Shown: piece by piece, positions 11,184 to 20,792 of the stretch
Layout of the letters: each line of letters begins with the position of its first letter
Position numbering within the stretch: the first letter of the stretch is position 1
DNA from: Arcuatula senhousia
Lineage: Eukaryota > Mollusca > Bivalvia > Mytilida > Mytilidae
Assembly (NCBI GenBank): GCA_963971305.1
Contig: OZ020313.1
Span: 23,261,260 to 23,325,259 of the forward strand
DNA length: 64,000 nt
Direction: 5' to 3'
Made by a program: the position numbers and the translations under genes
Notes under the pieces: generated by a model
What the model saw: the letters and a program-made list of their open reading frames with translations, nothing else
What the model was told of the DNA's origin: nothing
Databases searched by the model: none

Positions 11184-11520
11184 TAACTAACATGACCATC
11201 GTTGCTAGAGTAGAACAGGTTTTCAGACCACATAGTATAAGAGGTGTAGAAAATCCGAAGAACATTCCTTTTTTCCATCAATTGTCAAAATTGACAATGT
11301 TTGCAGTTTTTTACTTTATCTTGAAAACAGTAAGTGCTATCTATTTCATCTATGTTAACATCATTGAGATCTACAAAACTGACATCATGGTTAAAATCCT
11401 AAGATCAACAGTTTAATAGTTTTCTTCATTTACCTTTTTTTATCTATTTTTACTACGTTTTAAAAATCTTTTCTGAAGCAATTGAAGAGATTGCTTAAAT
11501 TTGCGCACTTGATATATTAG

Positions 11521-11550
11521 GATATCCTCCACCAAGTTTGTGTAATTCAC
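11521..11550 (+). CDS. 30-bp linker microexon (YPPPSLCNS)
   Basis: A tiny exon between acceptor GATATATTAG and a strong donor GTACGT, phase 1 on both sides, so it can be included or skipped without changing frame. It adds about ten residues, proline-rich with one cysteine, between the last module and the fibrinogen domain. The call rests on splice signals, phase, and its duplicate 367 bp upstream. Confidence 0.5.
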
Positions 11551-11594
11551 GTACGTTGTATGGAAGCATTATTTTACTCCTTTATTTCCCCCAG

Positions 11595-11716
11595 GCTATC
11601 CAAAGGAATGTGCTGACATATATTATACAGAGGACAAAGTTTTCAAAATCAAACCGGAAGGTTCATCACGATCCATTGATGCTTTATGTGTACTAAGAGG
11701 AGGTGACAAATGGACG
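11595..11716 (+). CDS. Fibrinogen domain exon 1 (N-terminal A-type segment)
   Basis: Acceptor TATTTCCCCCAG and donor GTAGGC, 122 bp, phase 1 to 0. It encodes YPKECADIYYTEDKVFKI followed by a P-x-G-S segment, and ends GGDKWT. This corresponds to the start of a fibrinogen C-terminal domain, where the family reads roughly C-x-(D/E)-(I/V)-x...Y-x-I-x-P-x-G...C-x-M...GGGWT. The match is recognisable but degenerate (LCVLRGGDKWT in place of the usual C-D-M-x-T-D-GGGWT). Confidence 0.8.
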
Positions 11717-11923
11717 GTAGGCTTTTGTTCTATTTCTACGAAAGGTGTTTTCGAAATAAAATGCATTATTTTCCGTTTAAATTTCAAAATTTATTAAACC
11801 CTAAGGTTCTTCCTACCCCAGACATAGGTTGATCATCTTAGTTATAATTTGGTTGCCCAGTTTGGTATATTTTGGTTTTATTTTTATCATATATTTTTGG
11901 CTTTTTCAATATTTTTGGCAGAG

Positions 11924-11964
11924 CGCCTCTAATGAGTCTTAATAGACGAAACGCGCGTCAGGCG
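11924..11964 (+). ncRNA. Hammerhead ribozyme relic (type I), core mutated
   Basis: The secondary structure is complete: helix I CGCCT/AGGCG, helix II GTC/GAC with a TTAATA loop, GAA, then the minimal helix III ACGCGCGT followed by the cleavage-site C. The first core box reads CTAATGA in place of CTGATGA (G5 to A), a change that should abolish cleavage. Hammerheads of this compact form are known from Penelope-like retroelements. The same repeat occurs in inverse orientation at 57977-58018. Confidence 0.75.
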
Positions 11965-12535
11965 TAGCAAAATTTAATGTCTTGAACTTTGTTGTCATTT
12001 TAATTTTAGATGAAAGGCCTGTTTGAGTAAGAAATGCATGAATGTGATAAAATATAAAATGTACACACTATTATTGCATTATTTCATTTTCTCATAATCA
12101 TTCCGAGTTACTTTTATGAAATATTAGGACTTAAATTCCTATTGCTGTTATTCATACGAATTGTCAATATCTTATGCATATAATAAATATCATAATTCCA
12201 AATCATTTAAACAGAGTTTATAATTAGCGTATTTGATACACATAAACTCTCTCAAAAAAGAAACGCAACATACACAAACTTTGAAATTGCATACAAGTGT
12301 CGAGTTTGATACTATCAGTTGTTGCAATATCATTGGTTATTGTATATGGGCCAATCTTTCTTTACATTGTAATTGCTAAAATTTGAATAAACTGTTGTCA
12401 AATTGAGTGTGTATGCTATTAAGAATTATGTAAATCGGTTTGTTTGCAAGACATTACTCAAATTGCTATCCTCAGATTCAAAAGAACGCTGTTTGTCAGA
12501 TTTAAGTCACCCACAAATGAGGCTTGTTTAGGGTA

Positions 12536-12715
12536 TATTGGGATATGGGATATTCACACAATTTTTTCATGGGATACGGGATATTTGAGGCAAAAGTTAC
12601 TGGGATATGGGATATTTAAGTCCATTTTATTTACAGGGATATGGGATACTGGAAAAACGCTTTTGGGGATATGGGATATTTGATGAAAAATTTACGGGGA
12701 TATGGGATATTGGTA
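12536..12715 (+). repeat. Interspersed GGGATATGGGATATT motif cluster
   Basis: Six copies of GGGATA(T/C)GGGATA(T/C)T lie 23-40 bp apart, separated by unlike spacers. Read in frame the motif gives G-I-W-D-I or G-Y-G-I-F, which makes two overlapping open frames appear in this stretch. The regular word with irregular spacing is unlike a simple satellite. Confidence 0.75.
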
Positions 12716-13006
12716 CCCCCCTAAACAAGCCCCACAAATGTGCGCCTTTTTTACCTAAAGTTCGATCGCACAATTTGGCGTTGGCGCATGCACAGATCCA
12801 ATTTAATCAGTAGATGCCCGATTTTCCATAAAAAATTAAAAACATCTTTTGTTTTACGTTTGTTATGCAATTGGTAAGGCTTCTCATGTGCCCATTTGAC
12901 ACTTGATGCACTACATTCCTCCCTTTTTATTTCAAAATATCTGAACTTTCCTTCTCATACTGTTGGAATGTTTTGCAGAAATTTTTTTTTTGTAAACTTT
13001 GGGATT

Positions 13007-13174
13007 TTAGTTCACGATAATGTTTTGGTGTTGATTTTGCTGGAAGAAAAATCAAAGGAGAATTTCCTTGTTCAAAACTCTTTCAACCGTTTAGTTCACG
13101 ATAATGTTTTGGTGTTGATTTTGCTGGAAGAAAAATCAAAGGAGAATTTCCTTGTTCAAAACTCTTTCAACCGA
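13007..13174 (+). repeat. Exact 84-bp tandem duplication
   Basis: The unit starting TTAGTTCACGATAATGTTTT occurs twice head to tail with no difference that I can see. Being 84 bp it keeps any frame open (28 codons), so an apparent 110-residue open frame here shows a 28-residue repeat. Its identity indicates a recent event. Confidence 0.85.
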
Positions 13175-13950
13175 TATGCTCTGTACGGGGGGAAATTCAC
13201 ACCTCGAATTGAGCTTGATGTTAACTAATAAGAGAGGAATTATTGTTATGAAAATGATGGTATTAACGGATGGTTTTTGAACCAAAAAAAAGCTACCGTT
13301 TCAAGCATCGGTCACTAGAATTTCTGGATGTTAGCTAAGACCATCAGTTTTTTTCAAATTTGGATAAGCACAAGCGCTAGCGCCAGCGATGTTTTTAAAA
13401 ACCTGGGGTATGAAAGCAGAGGCTTCAATATGTGTGACATTGGAGCCAGAGAATCGTTTGCAGCGTTTTCTAGAAACAAGGGAGTGCACGAGTTAAGTCG
13501 TGATGCAAGCATTTAGTCGGTATAACTACACTTGGCGCCACATTTGCGTTAGCTGGTGAATTTAAATTTTGTATTGTTTATGTCACACGTAAGATTTATC
13601 ACTGCACAATGACTATGCAAAATTTCACATTCGGCTGACAATTTTTAGTTGAAATATAATGATTTTTATTTCCATGGTATTCTAAATATCTTAGTATGTT
13701 GCGTTTCTTTTTTGAGAGACTATATTTAGACAGACTTGAATGAATTTTTGACCAATACATTTTTAAGTGTACATTAATACACATTTTCAAAGGGCATAAT
13801 CTATAAACAAGTTTGAAACCACTTTTTATCAAGATTTTGGCTTCAATTGAATTTAAGATAAATTAAAAGTTGTCTCGTAAAAGTATGCCTATCTTATTTT
13901 TTTCAAAGTTTTCTATGGTTTTCTTTTGCTAAACTATTTGAAAATTTCAG

Positions 13951-14047
13951 GTATTTCAAAAAAGAATAGACGGATCGGTGGACTTCTATAGAAATTGGGT
14001 TGATTATAAGGTTGGCTTCGGAGATCCTTCCAAAGAATACTGGCTTG
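13951..14047 (+). CDS. Fibrinogen domain exon 2
   Basis: Acceptor AAAATTTCAG and donor GTAAGA, 97 bp, phase 0 to 1. It encodes [19 protein letters not shown] and then [14 protein letters not shown]. This is the strongly conserved fibrinogen block Q-x-R-x-D-G-S-x-x-F-x-R-x-W-x-x-Y-x-x-G-F-G-x...E-x-W-L-G, with every hallmark residue present. The end joins in phase to the next exon through the WLGN motif. Confidence 0.92.
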
Positions 14048-14643
14048 GTAAGAAAACTTGGTTGCACAAAATGAAACCCTTATTTTTTCAAAGCACATTC
14101 TCATTCTCTTTACCAGAAGAAGAAAATACAAGTAGATATAACGAAAAGACAAGGAGAAAAGCATGTTTAAAATCAGTTAGAAATAATGAAAATTAAAAAA
14201 ACCCAGCAGCATATGATTAATAATCAGCTGTAATCGGTGGTTAAACAAATGCCATCGTACATGTAGATGTTTGGGCATTTTAGCAGATTCTGAATGATCT
14301 TACAACTGATGAAGCATGAGTAAAATTACTTTGTTATTTGGACCAAATTAACAAATCTTTAAAGGCAAAAAAAAAAAAAATGATAGGTTCTCAGGCGCCG
14401 CCGCATATCCCCCAAAAGACCCCCGCTTTGAATCTTTTTATCGGCGGAAAAAAAATCCACCTTGTTAAAAATTTCCTTAGCCTATCGAGAAAATATATTT
14501 GTCGTGTGTTCCTAGGCTTAACCAAGTTTGACTCGAACACATTCTTCGCCTTGAGCTGTGCTGTAATTTTCTTTTAATGTAACTTAAAATTCAATGTTGA
14601 ATACACAAAATAAACATTAAATACAATCAATACTTTATACCAG
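14048..14643 (+). other. Intron, nothing recognised
   Basis: AT-rich with an A-run near 14368-14380. A GC-richer patch at 14390-14520 has no coding or repeat match I can name. Confidence 0.4.
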
Positions 14644-14814
14644 GCAATACTTACCTTCACCTGCTAACAACTGATGGTTACCACGACCTTCGAGTTGAGC
14701 TGGAAGATTACAGTGGTAGCAAGGCTTGGGCAGAATATAGCACATTCAGAATTGGAACCGAATCAAGGAATTATATACTGACTGTTGGCGGATATTCTCG
14801 GTCCAGTACCGCAG
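14644..14814 (+). CDS. Fibrinogen domain exon 3
   Basis: Acceptor TTTATACCAG and donor GTATTT, 171 bp, phase 1-1. It encodes NTYLHLLTTDGYHDLRVELE and onward through AEYSTFRIG and NYILTVGGYS, which are the central fibrinogen-domain strands (family pattern N-x-x-(I/L)-H-x-L-T...L-R-(V/I)-(D/E)-L...Y-x-x-F-x-(V/I)-G...Y-x-L-x-(V/I)-G-x-Y). It ends in phase 1, compatible with all three terminal exons found downstream. Confidence 0.92.
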
Positions 14815-15228
14815 GTATTTACACATTACATTTGAGTGATGTCTTTTGGTAGAGAAGGACACTTGTCATGTGCCAATAGTTATGAGCAACTTTATTGCAA
14901 AACTGTGTGGTTAAGTCCACATATGTAACAAAAGGTATATAAAATCAAAATACTTAGTGTTCAAAAAATTGCATCAAATACATGTTTATCGTATCAAACA
15001 ATATTTTTGTTTGAAATGGAAGACATAAAATCAAAATTTCACCGGCAGGATTTTTTCAGCAAAACTGTCCTTTTCTGCCTTTTAGTATAATACATTTAGA
15101 TATTGCACCAATTCGCGCAGACTACTTTCAAATTTGGGCACTCTGTAGTGACTTTTAAAGAAAAAAAAAGAGAAGACAATATCAACAAGACTCAACTAAT
15201 TATACATTGATCTAATTATAATGTTTTA

Positions 15229-16076
15229 TGTTCCAGACCGTACAGGTATTCAGACCGTACGCGTACGGTCCGGACCGTACGAGTATACCTATACGGTCCG
15301 ACCGTACGCATACGGTCCGACCGTGCAAGTATACCCGTAAGGTCTAAAACGAGCTGGACCATAAAAGTATTCAGACCATATAGGTATTCTCTAAATTTGC
15401 ATTTATTCATATAGTATTAGGAAGTAATATTTTATTTTCAACCTAAAAAGTGTTATTACCAACTCCCAGATTCTTACGGAAAAAAAATAGGGAAACTCAA
15501 AAAAATTAAAAAAAAACGAAAAGAGGAAAGCAAACTTAAAATAATAAGACAAACAAAATTAAACAAAAGTCAGAATTTGTGAATAGCTAAAATATAGAAA
15601 GGCGGTAGGTGAGGGAATTGGGTACAATATGGTGTTTGATATTCATTTGGTAGAATTTGTAAGGTTTTATTCTCTGCTTTGTTGTTGGATTTCACCTGTA
15701 TATAGGGTCCACAAAAATGTCAGACTTCGTGATGATGATTAAAAAATCATTCTAAAATTATATTCAGTAAAGAAAAGTTTGAGGATGACGACAATACATA
15801 TAACTTATATCTGTAGAAAGTAAACTCGGCTGCACATAATATAAAAAACAAGAGCTCTATGGAACTTTTTTTGCTAAAAAGTAGGTAAAGATTTGCTGAA
15901 ACATAAATGATAAAATTAATGCATTTTTACAGGATCAATATATTTTATTGAATATTGATCTAGAAAAGGCAAGTCAGACCGTACGCGTACGGTCCGACCG
16001 TACAGGTATTTTGAAAATATACTCGTACGGTCCGGACCGTACGCGTACGGTCTGAATACGCATACGGTCTGGAACA
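15229..16076. mobile_element. 848-bp TIR element with palindromic ACCGTACGCGTACGGT motifs
   Basis: The left end TGTTCCAGACCGTACAGG and the following 40 bp are repeated inverted at 16017-16076 with only a few mismatches (TIR about 58 bp). Both ends and a subterminal block at 15970-16010 are built from the palindrome ACCGTACGCGTACGGT and variants (GGTCCGACCGTACG). The flanks allow a 5-bp duplication TTTTA, though the boundary is ambiguous by a few bases. The interior is AT-rich with no transposase frame, so this is a non-autonomous element of unassigned superfamily. Confidence 0.75.
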
Positions 16077-16100
16077 TTTTATAAGGTTCTTTCATAAGTT

Positions 16101-16232
16101 CTTGGAAAAGACCGGCTGATCTTTCACAAGTAATAGAATTTTTCAGTCTTTTCGCGAGTGAAGCGCAGCGGAACGAGCCAAAAGACCCCAAAATTCTATC
16201 ACGAGTGCAAGATCATTGCCGGTTTTCCAAGA
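16101..16232. repeat. Fold-back element, arms about 42 bp
   Basis: CTTGGAAAAGACCGGCTGAT at the left pairs imperfectly with ATCATTGCCGGTTTTCCAAG at the right, continuing through ATAGAATTTT/AAAATTCTAT, with a GTCTTTT/AAAAGAC inner pair and a GC-rich loop. It starts 25 bp after the palindromic TIR element ends. Confidence 0.75.
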
Positions 16233-16795
16233 AAGCGTGTAAGTACCAATTTCTTCCGTAAAAAAATATATATTCTGAAACCTTAGGTATTCTAAAAACC
16301 GAAAGTTTAAATAACATTGCATTTCATTTGTCGACATCATCGATCAATATCAGTACCGGCGGTTATTATTGGTAAATTGACCAGTGAGAGATCGCTGCAT
16401 GTGCTCGAATCTCAACCTGGTCATCTCACACTAAAAAGAGTCATATACGGAAGAAATAATACTTTAATTAAAGGCGCTATAATTCTACTATAATCTTACG
16501 TTACTATAAGCAAACTCAAAAATTAAAACAGCACATAAACAATTTTCATTTAGGAAACCGTTTCTTGTTGTGGAATAGAAAATGATTTATAGTATAACTG
16601 GTATTACACTTTATTAATGGAAAATGTGGTAAACAGAAGATCGGGGATGATGTGGGAAATTTTCTCTAACAAAATGGCACTGAATCGCAATATCTATTTT
16701 ACGTCACACTTTGATAATATACTTATTTTGGGTTATGCACTCCCTAAATCGTGTACCGATGAAGTCTTCACAACGCAATATGAAATATTATTTAG

Positions 16796-17070
16796 GTAAC
16801 AGTTTAACAGATCACCATGGTAATGTGTTTAAAACACATGACACGGATAGCGGTTGCGCAACAGACAGTCACGGCGCTTGGTGGTATTCACCGTGGATCA
16901 AGCACTATAGATACAATACCTATGCAACACATGGAGTTTGTCATGTCTCTAACCTCAATGGAAAATATGGAAGCGGTGCAGGAAAACCTGGGATGAACTG
17001 GTACACATTGAAAAGCTCCTACACTCCAGTGAAACGGTCTGCCATGATGACCAAACGAAACCTTTCATAA
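16796..17070 (+). CDS. Fibrinogen terminal exon, copy 1 (C-terminal segment and stop)
   Basis: Acceptor ATATTATTTAG, phase 1, open to TAA at 17068-17070. It encodes the last third of the fibrinogen domain: NSLTDHHGNVFKTHDTDSGC with the D-x-D calcium-site region, then HGAWWY, then CHVSNLNGKYG and MNWYTLKS, ending SAMMTKR-x-x-S. The typical family has only about two residues between WWY and CH; here there are 17 (W, K, H, R, N and three Y). This exon completes the gene at 637-17070 and has a polyadenylation signal 63 bp after the stop. Confidence 0.93.
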
Positions 17071-17132
17071 CATTTTTGAACTTTTTATTTTCTATTTCAA
17101 CTTTATTCCGTAATGTAATTTTGCATCTTTTT

Positions 17133-17138
17133 AATAAA
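17133..17138 (+). promoter_or_regulatory. Polyadenylation signal AATAAA after terminal exon copy 1
   Basis: A canonical AATAAA 63 bp past the stop codon of the first terminal fibrinogen exon, giving a plausible short 3' UTR. Confidence 0.65.
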
Positions 17139-17700
17139 CTTGTACCAATAATTTATGCATGCTTGTCGTTTATTAATAAGGCGGAAATCCTTAATATTCT
17201 CAAATTCCCTTTTAAACTGTTTTCATTCATCATGAAAAAAAATTGAAAAGCATTATTTCACCCATTAATTGCACATATCAAAATCTGTTCATCTGTTTAT
17301 CCACGTGCACATGAATATAAAGGCTTTCATACTTTCACTTACTACATGTATTGGCCATCAATTTACGAATCATTCTCTTAATATCTGTTCCAATTTATTA
17401 CCATTGCAATCTACATTATTGTCATTGATTCAACCATAAATGCACAAATCAAAATGTGTTTATTTAGATTGAATCTTGATTTTTATTCTTTAAGATTTTT
17501 AGGCATATGAATCCTCGTGTCAATGAATGTTTTTATCTTTGATTGTCCTTTCATTCACGCATTTTTTTTGGCCGGCTAATTCAAATCACAATGCCTGAAC
17601 GTTGTGTATGCAACATATGAGGCCACATCTAAAATAAAACATTACATTTTCTTTATAGACATTTGCGATTGAATATACCTATTTTTTGTATTTTTATGGG
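17139..17700. other. AT-rich spacer, nothing recognised
   Basis: Sequence downstream of the first terminal exon. No exon, repeat boundary or RNA gene was recognised. Confidence 0.4.
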
Positions 17701-17718
17701 ACTCGATACCCATTATTA

Positions 17719-17745
17719 TACCCCCCACTTCAAAAGTGGGGGGTA
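17719..17745. repeat. Hairpin ACCCCCCACTTC-AAAA-GTGGGGGGT
   Basis: A near-perfect short hairpin at the start of the repeat block that includes the TCCG microsatellite and the satellite. The sequence following it (TATATAGTGATAGGGGTGTC) recurs at 19164-19183, so the hairpin and its tail look like the end of a dispersed element. Confidence 0.7.
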
Positions 17746-17759
17746 TATAGTGATAGGGG

Positions 17760-17796
17760 TGTCCGTCCGTCCTTCCGTCCGTCCGTCCTTCCGTTA
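17760..17796 (+). repeat. (TCCG)n-type microsatellite
   Basis: A run of TCCG with some CTTC units between the hairpin and the first satellite unit. Confidence 0.85.
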
Positions 17797-18600
17797 CACT
17801 TCAGGGTACCCATCTCTTATCCGCAACTTCTCCTAAACCCCTTGGTGGATTTTCATGAAACTTACACACAATCTTTGTGACATAATGTAGATGTGCACCT
17901 ACTATATTAAAATTTGATCAGAATGATTTTTGGGGTTTTCCATAGCAAAACATGGACTTAGCCATTTGACTACATGGGGGTACCCATCTCTTATCCGCAA
18001 CTCCTCCTAAACCACTTGATGGATTTTCATGAAACTTACACACAATCTTTGTGACATAATGTAGATGTGCACCTACTATTTTAAAATTTTATCAGAATGA
18101 TTTTTGGGGTTTCCTTTACCAAAACATGGACTTAGCCATTGACTACATGGGGGTACCCATCTCTTATCCGCAACTCCTCCTAAACCCCTTGATGGATTTT
18201 CATGAAACTTACACACAATCTTTGTGACATAATGTAGATGTGCACCTACTATTTTAAAATTTGATCAGAATGATTTTTGGGGTTTCCTATAGCAAAACAT
18301 GGACTTAGCCATTGACTACATGGGGTACCCATCTCTTATCCGCAACTCCTCCTAAACCCCTTGATGGATTTTCATGAAACTTACACACAATTGTTGTGAC
18401 AAACTGTAGATGTGCATCTACTATTTTAGAAATTGATCAGAATGATTTTTGGGGTTTCCCATAGCAACATTCGACTACATGGGGGTGCCCATCTCTTATC
18501 TGCAACTCCTCCTAAACCCCTTGATGGATTTTCATGAAACCTACACACAATCTTTGTGACAAAATGTAGATATGCCTCTCCTATTCTAAATTTTATCTGA
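17797..18600 (+). repeat. Satellite array, five units of about 172 bp
   Basis: The word CATCTCTTATC recurs at 17811, 17985, 18158, 18330 and 18490, spacing 174, 173, 172 and 160 bp. Units share GATGGATTTTCATGAAACTT and TTTTTGGGGTTTCC. The last spacing is shorter because of a deletion in the linking part. Units are highly similar to each other. Confidence 0.92.
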
Positions 18601-18610
18601 TTAATTTTTT

Positions 18611-18669
18611 GGGGGTGGGGGGGGGGGGGGGGGGGTTGGGGGGTATTTATTTGTGAGCTGCAGCTCACA
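18611..18669. repeat. G tract and TGTGAGCTGCAGCTCACA palindrome
   Basis: A run of almost pure G from 18611 to 18643, then an 18-bp perfect palindrome at 18652-18669. The G tract could form a quadruplex. Together they close the satellite block. Confidence 0.8.
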
Positions 18670-19924
18670 GTTTTTCTAGTTTGTTTTTAGTCTTTACCGT
18701 AGTCTTGTTTATCAATCCTTATCAGGAAATCGGTTTTACTTGAAAAGTTGGTGGTATAGTCCTTTTGAAAAAGTATTTTCCGGACGTGTTGACCCGAGAA
18801 ATCTTTTGGTTTACGACTTCCGGTCGGCCTCGTCATTGTAAATCTGTTGAAATTAACTAAATTCGTCAACTCGTTAAAACATTTTAAATCTGTCTGCAAA
18901 AGTCCTAAACTACTAAAACATACGTTAACATCTAAGGCTTCACTCCAAACCAGTTTATTTGAATCGGGAAGGAGAAAATACGCCAAAAACGGATAGGGAT
19001 AAATTGATGTTTTCCTTAGCTCAACGTTAAACACATCATGTGGCCGACCCACAAAGGGACACTACTCTTGCAAAAATGAAAATAAAAGAATCGGAACCTA
19101 CTCTTGCAAAAATGAAAATAAAAGAATCGGAACCGGAATTCCGGATGACTTTTTAAAAAGGGCTATATAGTGATAGGGGTGTCTGTACTTTCCTTTCTGA
19201 TACAAATAAAAAGTGAGATCCCCTGCATTTAAAATCTGAATTGGCAATTTACGAATATAAAAATCAGCATATCAGCACACATAATTATCATGAAATTATA
19301 CTCTTGGCATCAGCACCATGTTTCAGTGAATGCGAAAAACGAATATTGCAAAACGTATTTTTGATAAATTATAAAAAATCATGATTTTAATGGTTTTTAC
19401 AAAAGTAACCATTAAAAATAGAAAAACTCTCGTTTCTTTTTGGATGTAAAATGGGACTTTAAGAATATAATTAAAAGGTAAATTAACCATATTTTGAAAA
19501 TCATGAAAACTGTACACAAAAAATAATTAAAGGGTTTCTACTAGATCATTCAAATTCGTTTCATTCCATAAAAATATTGTTCAACTCATAAAATTTTATA
19601 ACAGCCATTTCAGGATTTCCTTGTAAAAATCTACGTCATTTTTGTAGTCATTTTAGATTCCTTTAATGATAAGTTATTTTGTAATTGTGACTTTTCTTCT
19701 TTTAAGTGTTTACATTCATCGATTTGATTATTATCAATTATCAATATAGGGGACCCAAAAAACTAGTTTAACCCCAATACACGTTATTTGTGCCTGTCCT
19801 GGGCCAGGTGTTTGTAATGAGGGCTCTGTAATCGTCGACTTTCGTTGACATCTAAGGATTGGTTATAATCATACGTATTATATTCAATATTTTTAATCTA
19901 CGGTAAGTTGCAAAACAGCGAACA
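18670..19924. other. Spacer before the first BEL/Pao element
   Basis: At about 19060-19135 a unit of about 36 bp (TACTCTTGCAAAAATGAAAA and following) is tandemly duplicated. 19160-19190 repeats the words found after the hairpin at 17745. A 121-codon open frame on the minus strand (18687-19052) has no recognisable motif and I do not call it. The rest is unassigned. Confidence 0.45.
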
Positions 19925-19929
19925 GCGAC

Positions 19930-20778
19930 TGTGCTGGAACACAGTATTTAAAGTACTTTTATCTTTTTATATAAAGTGAAAGTAGAACTCTTCTTTTTGA
20001 AAAGCAAAAAAAGTCAAACAAAGAAAACGAAACCATAAGGCTGTGTTTACAACAATCAACTTTTAATCAATAGAAAGCCCCTTTGATTCCCCAAAGAGTA
20101 AGTCTTTGATTCTCAGTATTATATATTATTATTGTATATTTTTGCAACAAAGCAAGATCTTAATATTCTTGATTTAATGTAGAATTACCAATGTAACTGA
20201 TGTTATGCATTGTTCTATTTTTAACCCATTGTAAACATGAAACTATGTGCAATTATACAGCAATAACACATTATAAAACATTAAGGATGTATGTAAACCT
20301 TTTCAATAATTAATTATAAAAGGGCCCCTTGACTATATTGTGTATGGTAATGCTATAAATGAATTTACTAAGAGGGGTCACGCCGATTTATTTTCAAAAG
20401 TATGGAAAGCCATAGTGGTCATATTTTTTCTTTTTATTTTGCTATTTTTAGTTTAGTAATTTAAATATTAAAGTCAATAATTAGTAAAAAATTGTTTCTT
20501 ATAATTTGTTTTAAAGTTGATTTCTGTTAATAGTTAGTTAAAGTTATTTTTATATAAATTCTATGGAGGTCTTTTTTGGTCATAAAATTTGTTCATTGAT
20601 ATTTTGTATATTGTTGTTTAAATATGTTTTTACTCGTCAGTATTCAAGTTCGATCAGTATTGTAATTTTTCTAGTCAGTAAGAATACTCATTTATGTATT
20701 TTCAGTTTTTTACCCTCTTTGAGGAAGATGTTGAAATAAAGTTATCCAAAGCAACTGATTCTTTATCCAGACATAACA
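19930..20778 (+). repeat. 5' LTR of BEL/Pao element 1
   Basis: 849 bp, begins TGTGCTGGAACACAG and ends CATAACA. A TATATAAA box lies at 19968-19975 and AATAAA at 20735-20740. It differs from the 3' LTR at 20007 (A, G in the other) and at 20694 (A, T in the other); the second change creates an ATG that is absent from the 3' LTR. Confidence 0.95.
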
Positions 20779-20792
20779 GTAAAAAATCTAGG

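Larger units (their letters stand above)
12247..13721. mobile_element. Tc1/mariner-type TIR element (non-autonomous or decayed)
   Basis: CTCTCAAAAAAGAAACGCAA (12249 onward) is repeated inverted at 13695-13718 as TATGTTGCGTTTCTTTTTTG and on. The right end is followed by TA, and the related miniature copy at 47658-47727 is cleanly flanked by TA, the target site of Tc1/mariner elements. The interior has no recognisable transposase; it contains a cluster of GGGATATGGGATATT units (12536-12715) and an exact 84-bp tandem duplication (13007-13174). Family assignment rests on the TA target and TIR alone. Confidence 0.65.
11717..13950 (+). other. Intron with hammerhead relic and Tc1/mariner-type element
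   Basis: Holds the hammerhead ribozyme relic at 11924-11964 and the TIR element at 12247-13721, both listed separately. The last 230 bp before the acceptor are plain AT-rich intron. Confidence 0.6.
14815..16795 (+). other. Intron with palindromic TIR element and fold-back
   Basis: Contains the 848-bp TIR element at 15229-16076 and the fold-back at 16101-16232 (listed separately). 14815-15228 and 16233-16795 have no feature I can name. Confidence 0.5.
637..17070 (+). other. Multi-exon gene: EB-like modules plus fibrinogen C-terminal domain (FREP-type), 5' partial
   Basis: Overall gene model. Ten single-module exons, one or two short linker exons and four fibrinogen-domain exons lie in order on the plus strand with matching phases (1-1 through the modules and linker, then 1-0, 0-1, 1-1, 1-stop). 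Joined, they predict a secreted protein with a tandem cysteine-rich stalk and a C-terminal fibrinogen globe. Fibrinogen-related proteins in molluscs are known as soluble or surface recognition lectins; that function is inferred from family membership. The signal peptide and start are missing (outside the window). Two further last exons lie downstream at 28437 and 38846 and could extend the locus to 39150. The fibrinogen exons are clear, the order and phases are consistent, and the linker region and the donor of the tenth module are the weakest parts. RNA evidence is absent. Confidence 0.8.

Noticed and set aside
12444..12813. Two overlapping open frames rich in G-I-W-D
   Set aside because: They are produced by the GGGATATGGGATATT word and do not resemble a protein.
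18687..19052. 121-codon open frame on the minus strand
   Set aside because: No recognisable motif, start context or partner, and it lies between repeats; chance frame is more likely.
20694..20792. Start of gag at the ATG inside the 5' LTR of BEL/Pao element 1
   Set aside because: The ATG is absent from the otherwise near-identical 3' LTR, so it is a mutation after insertion; the ATG at 20793 is used instead.
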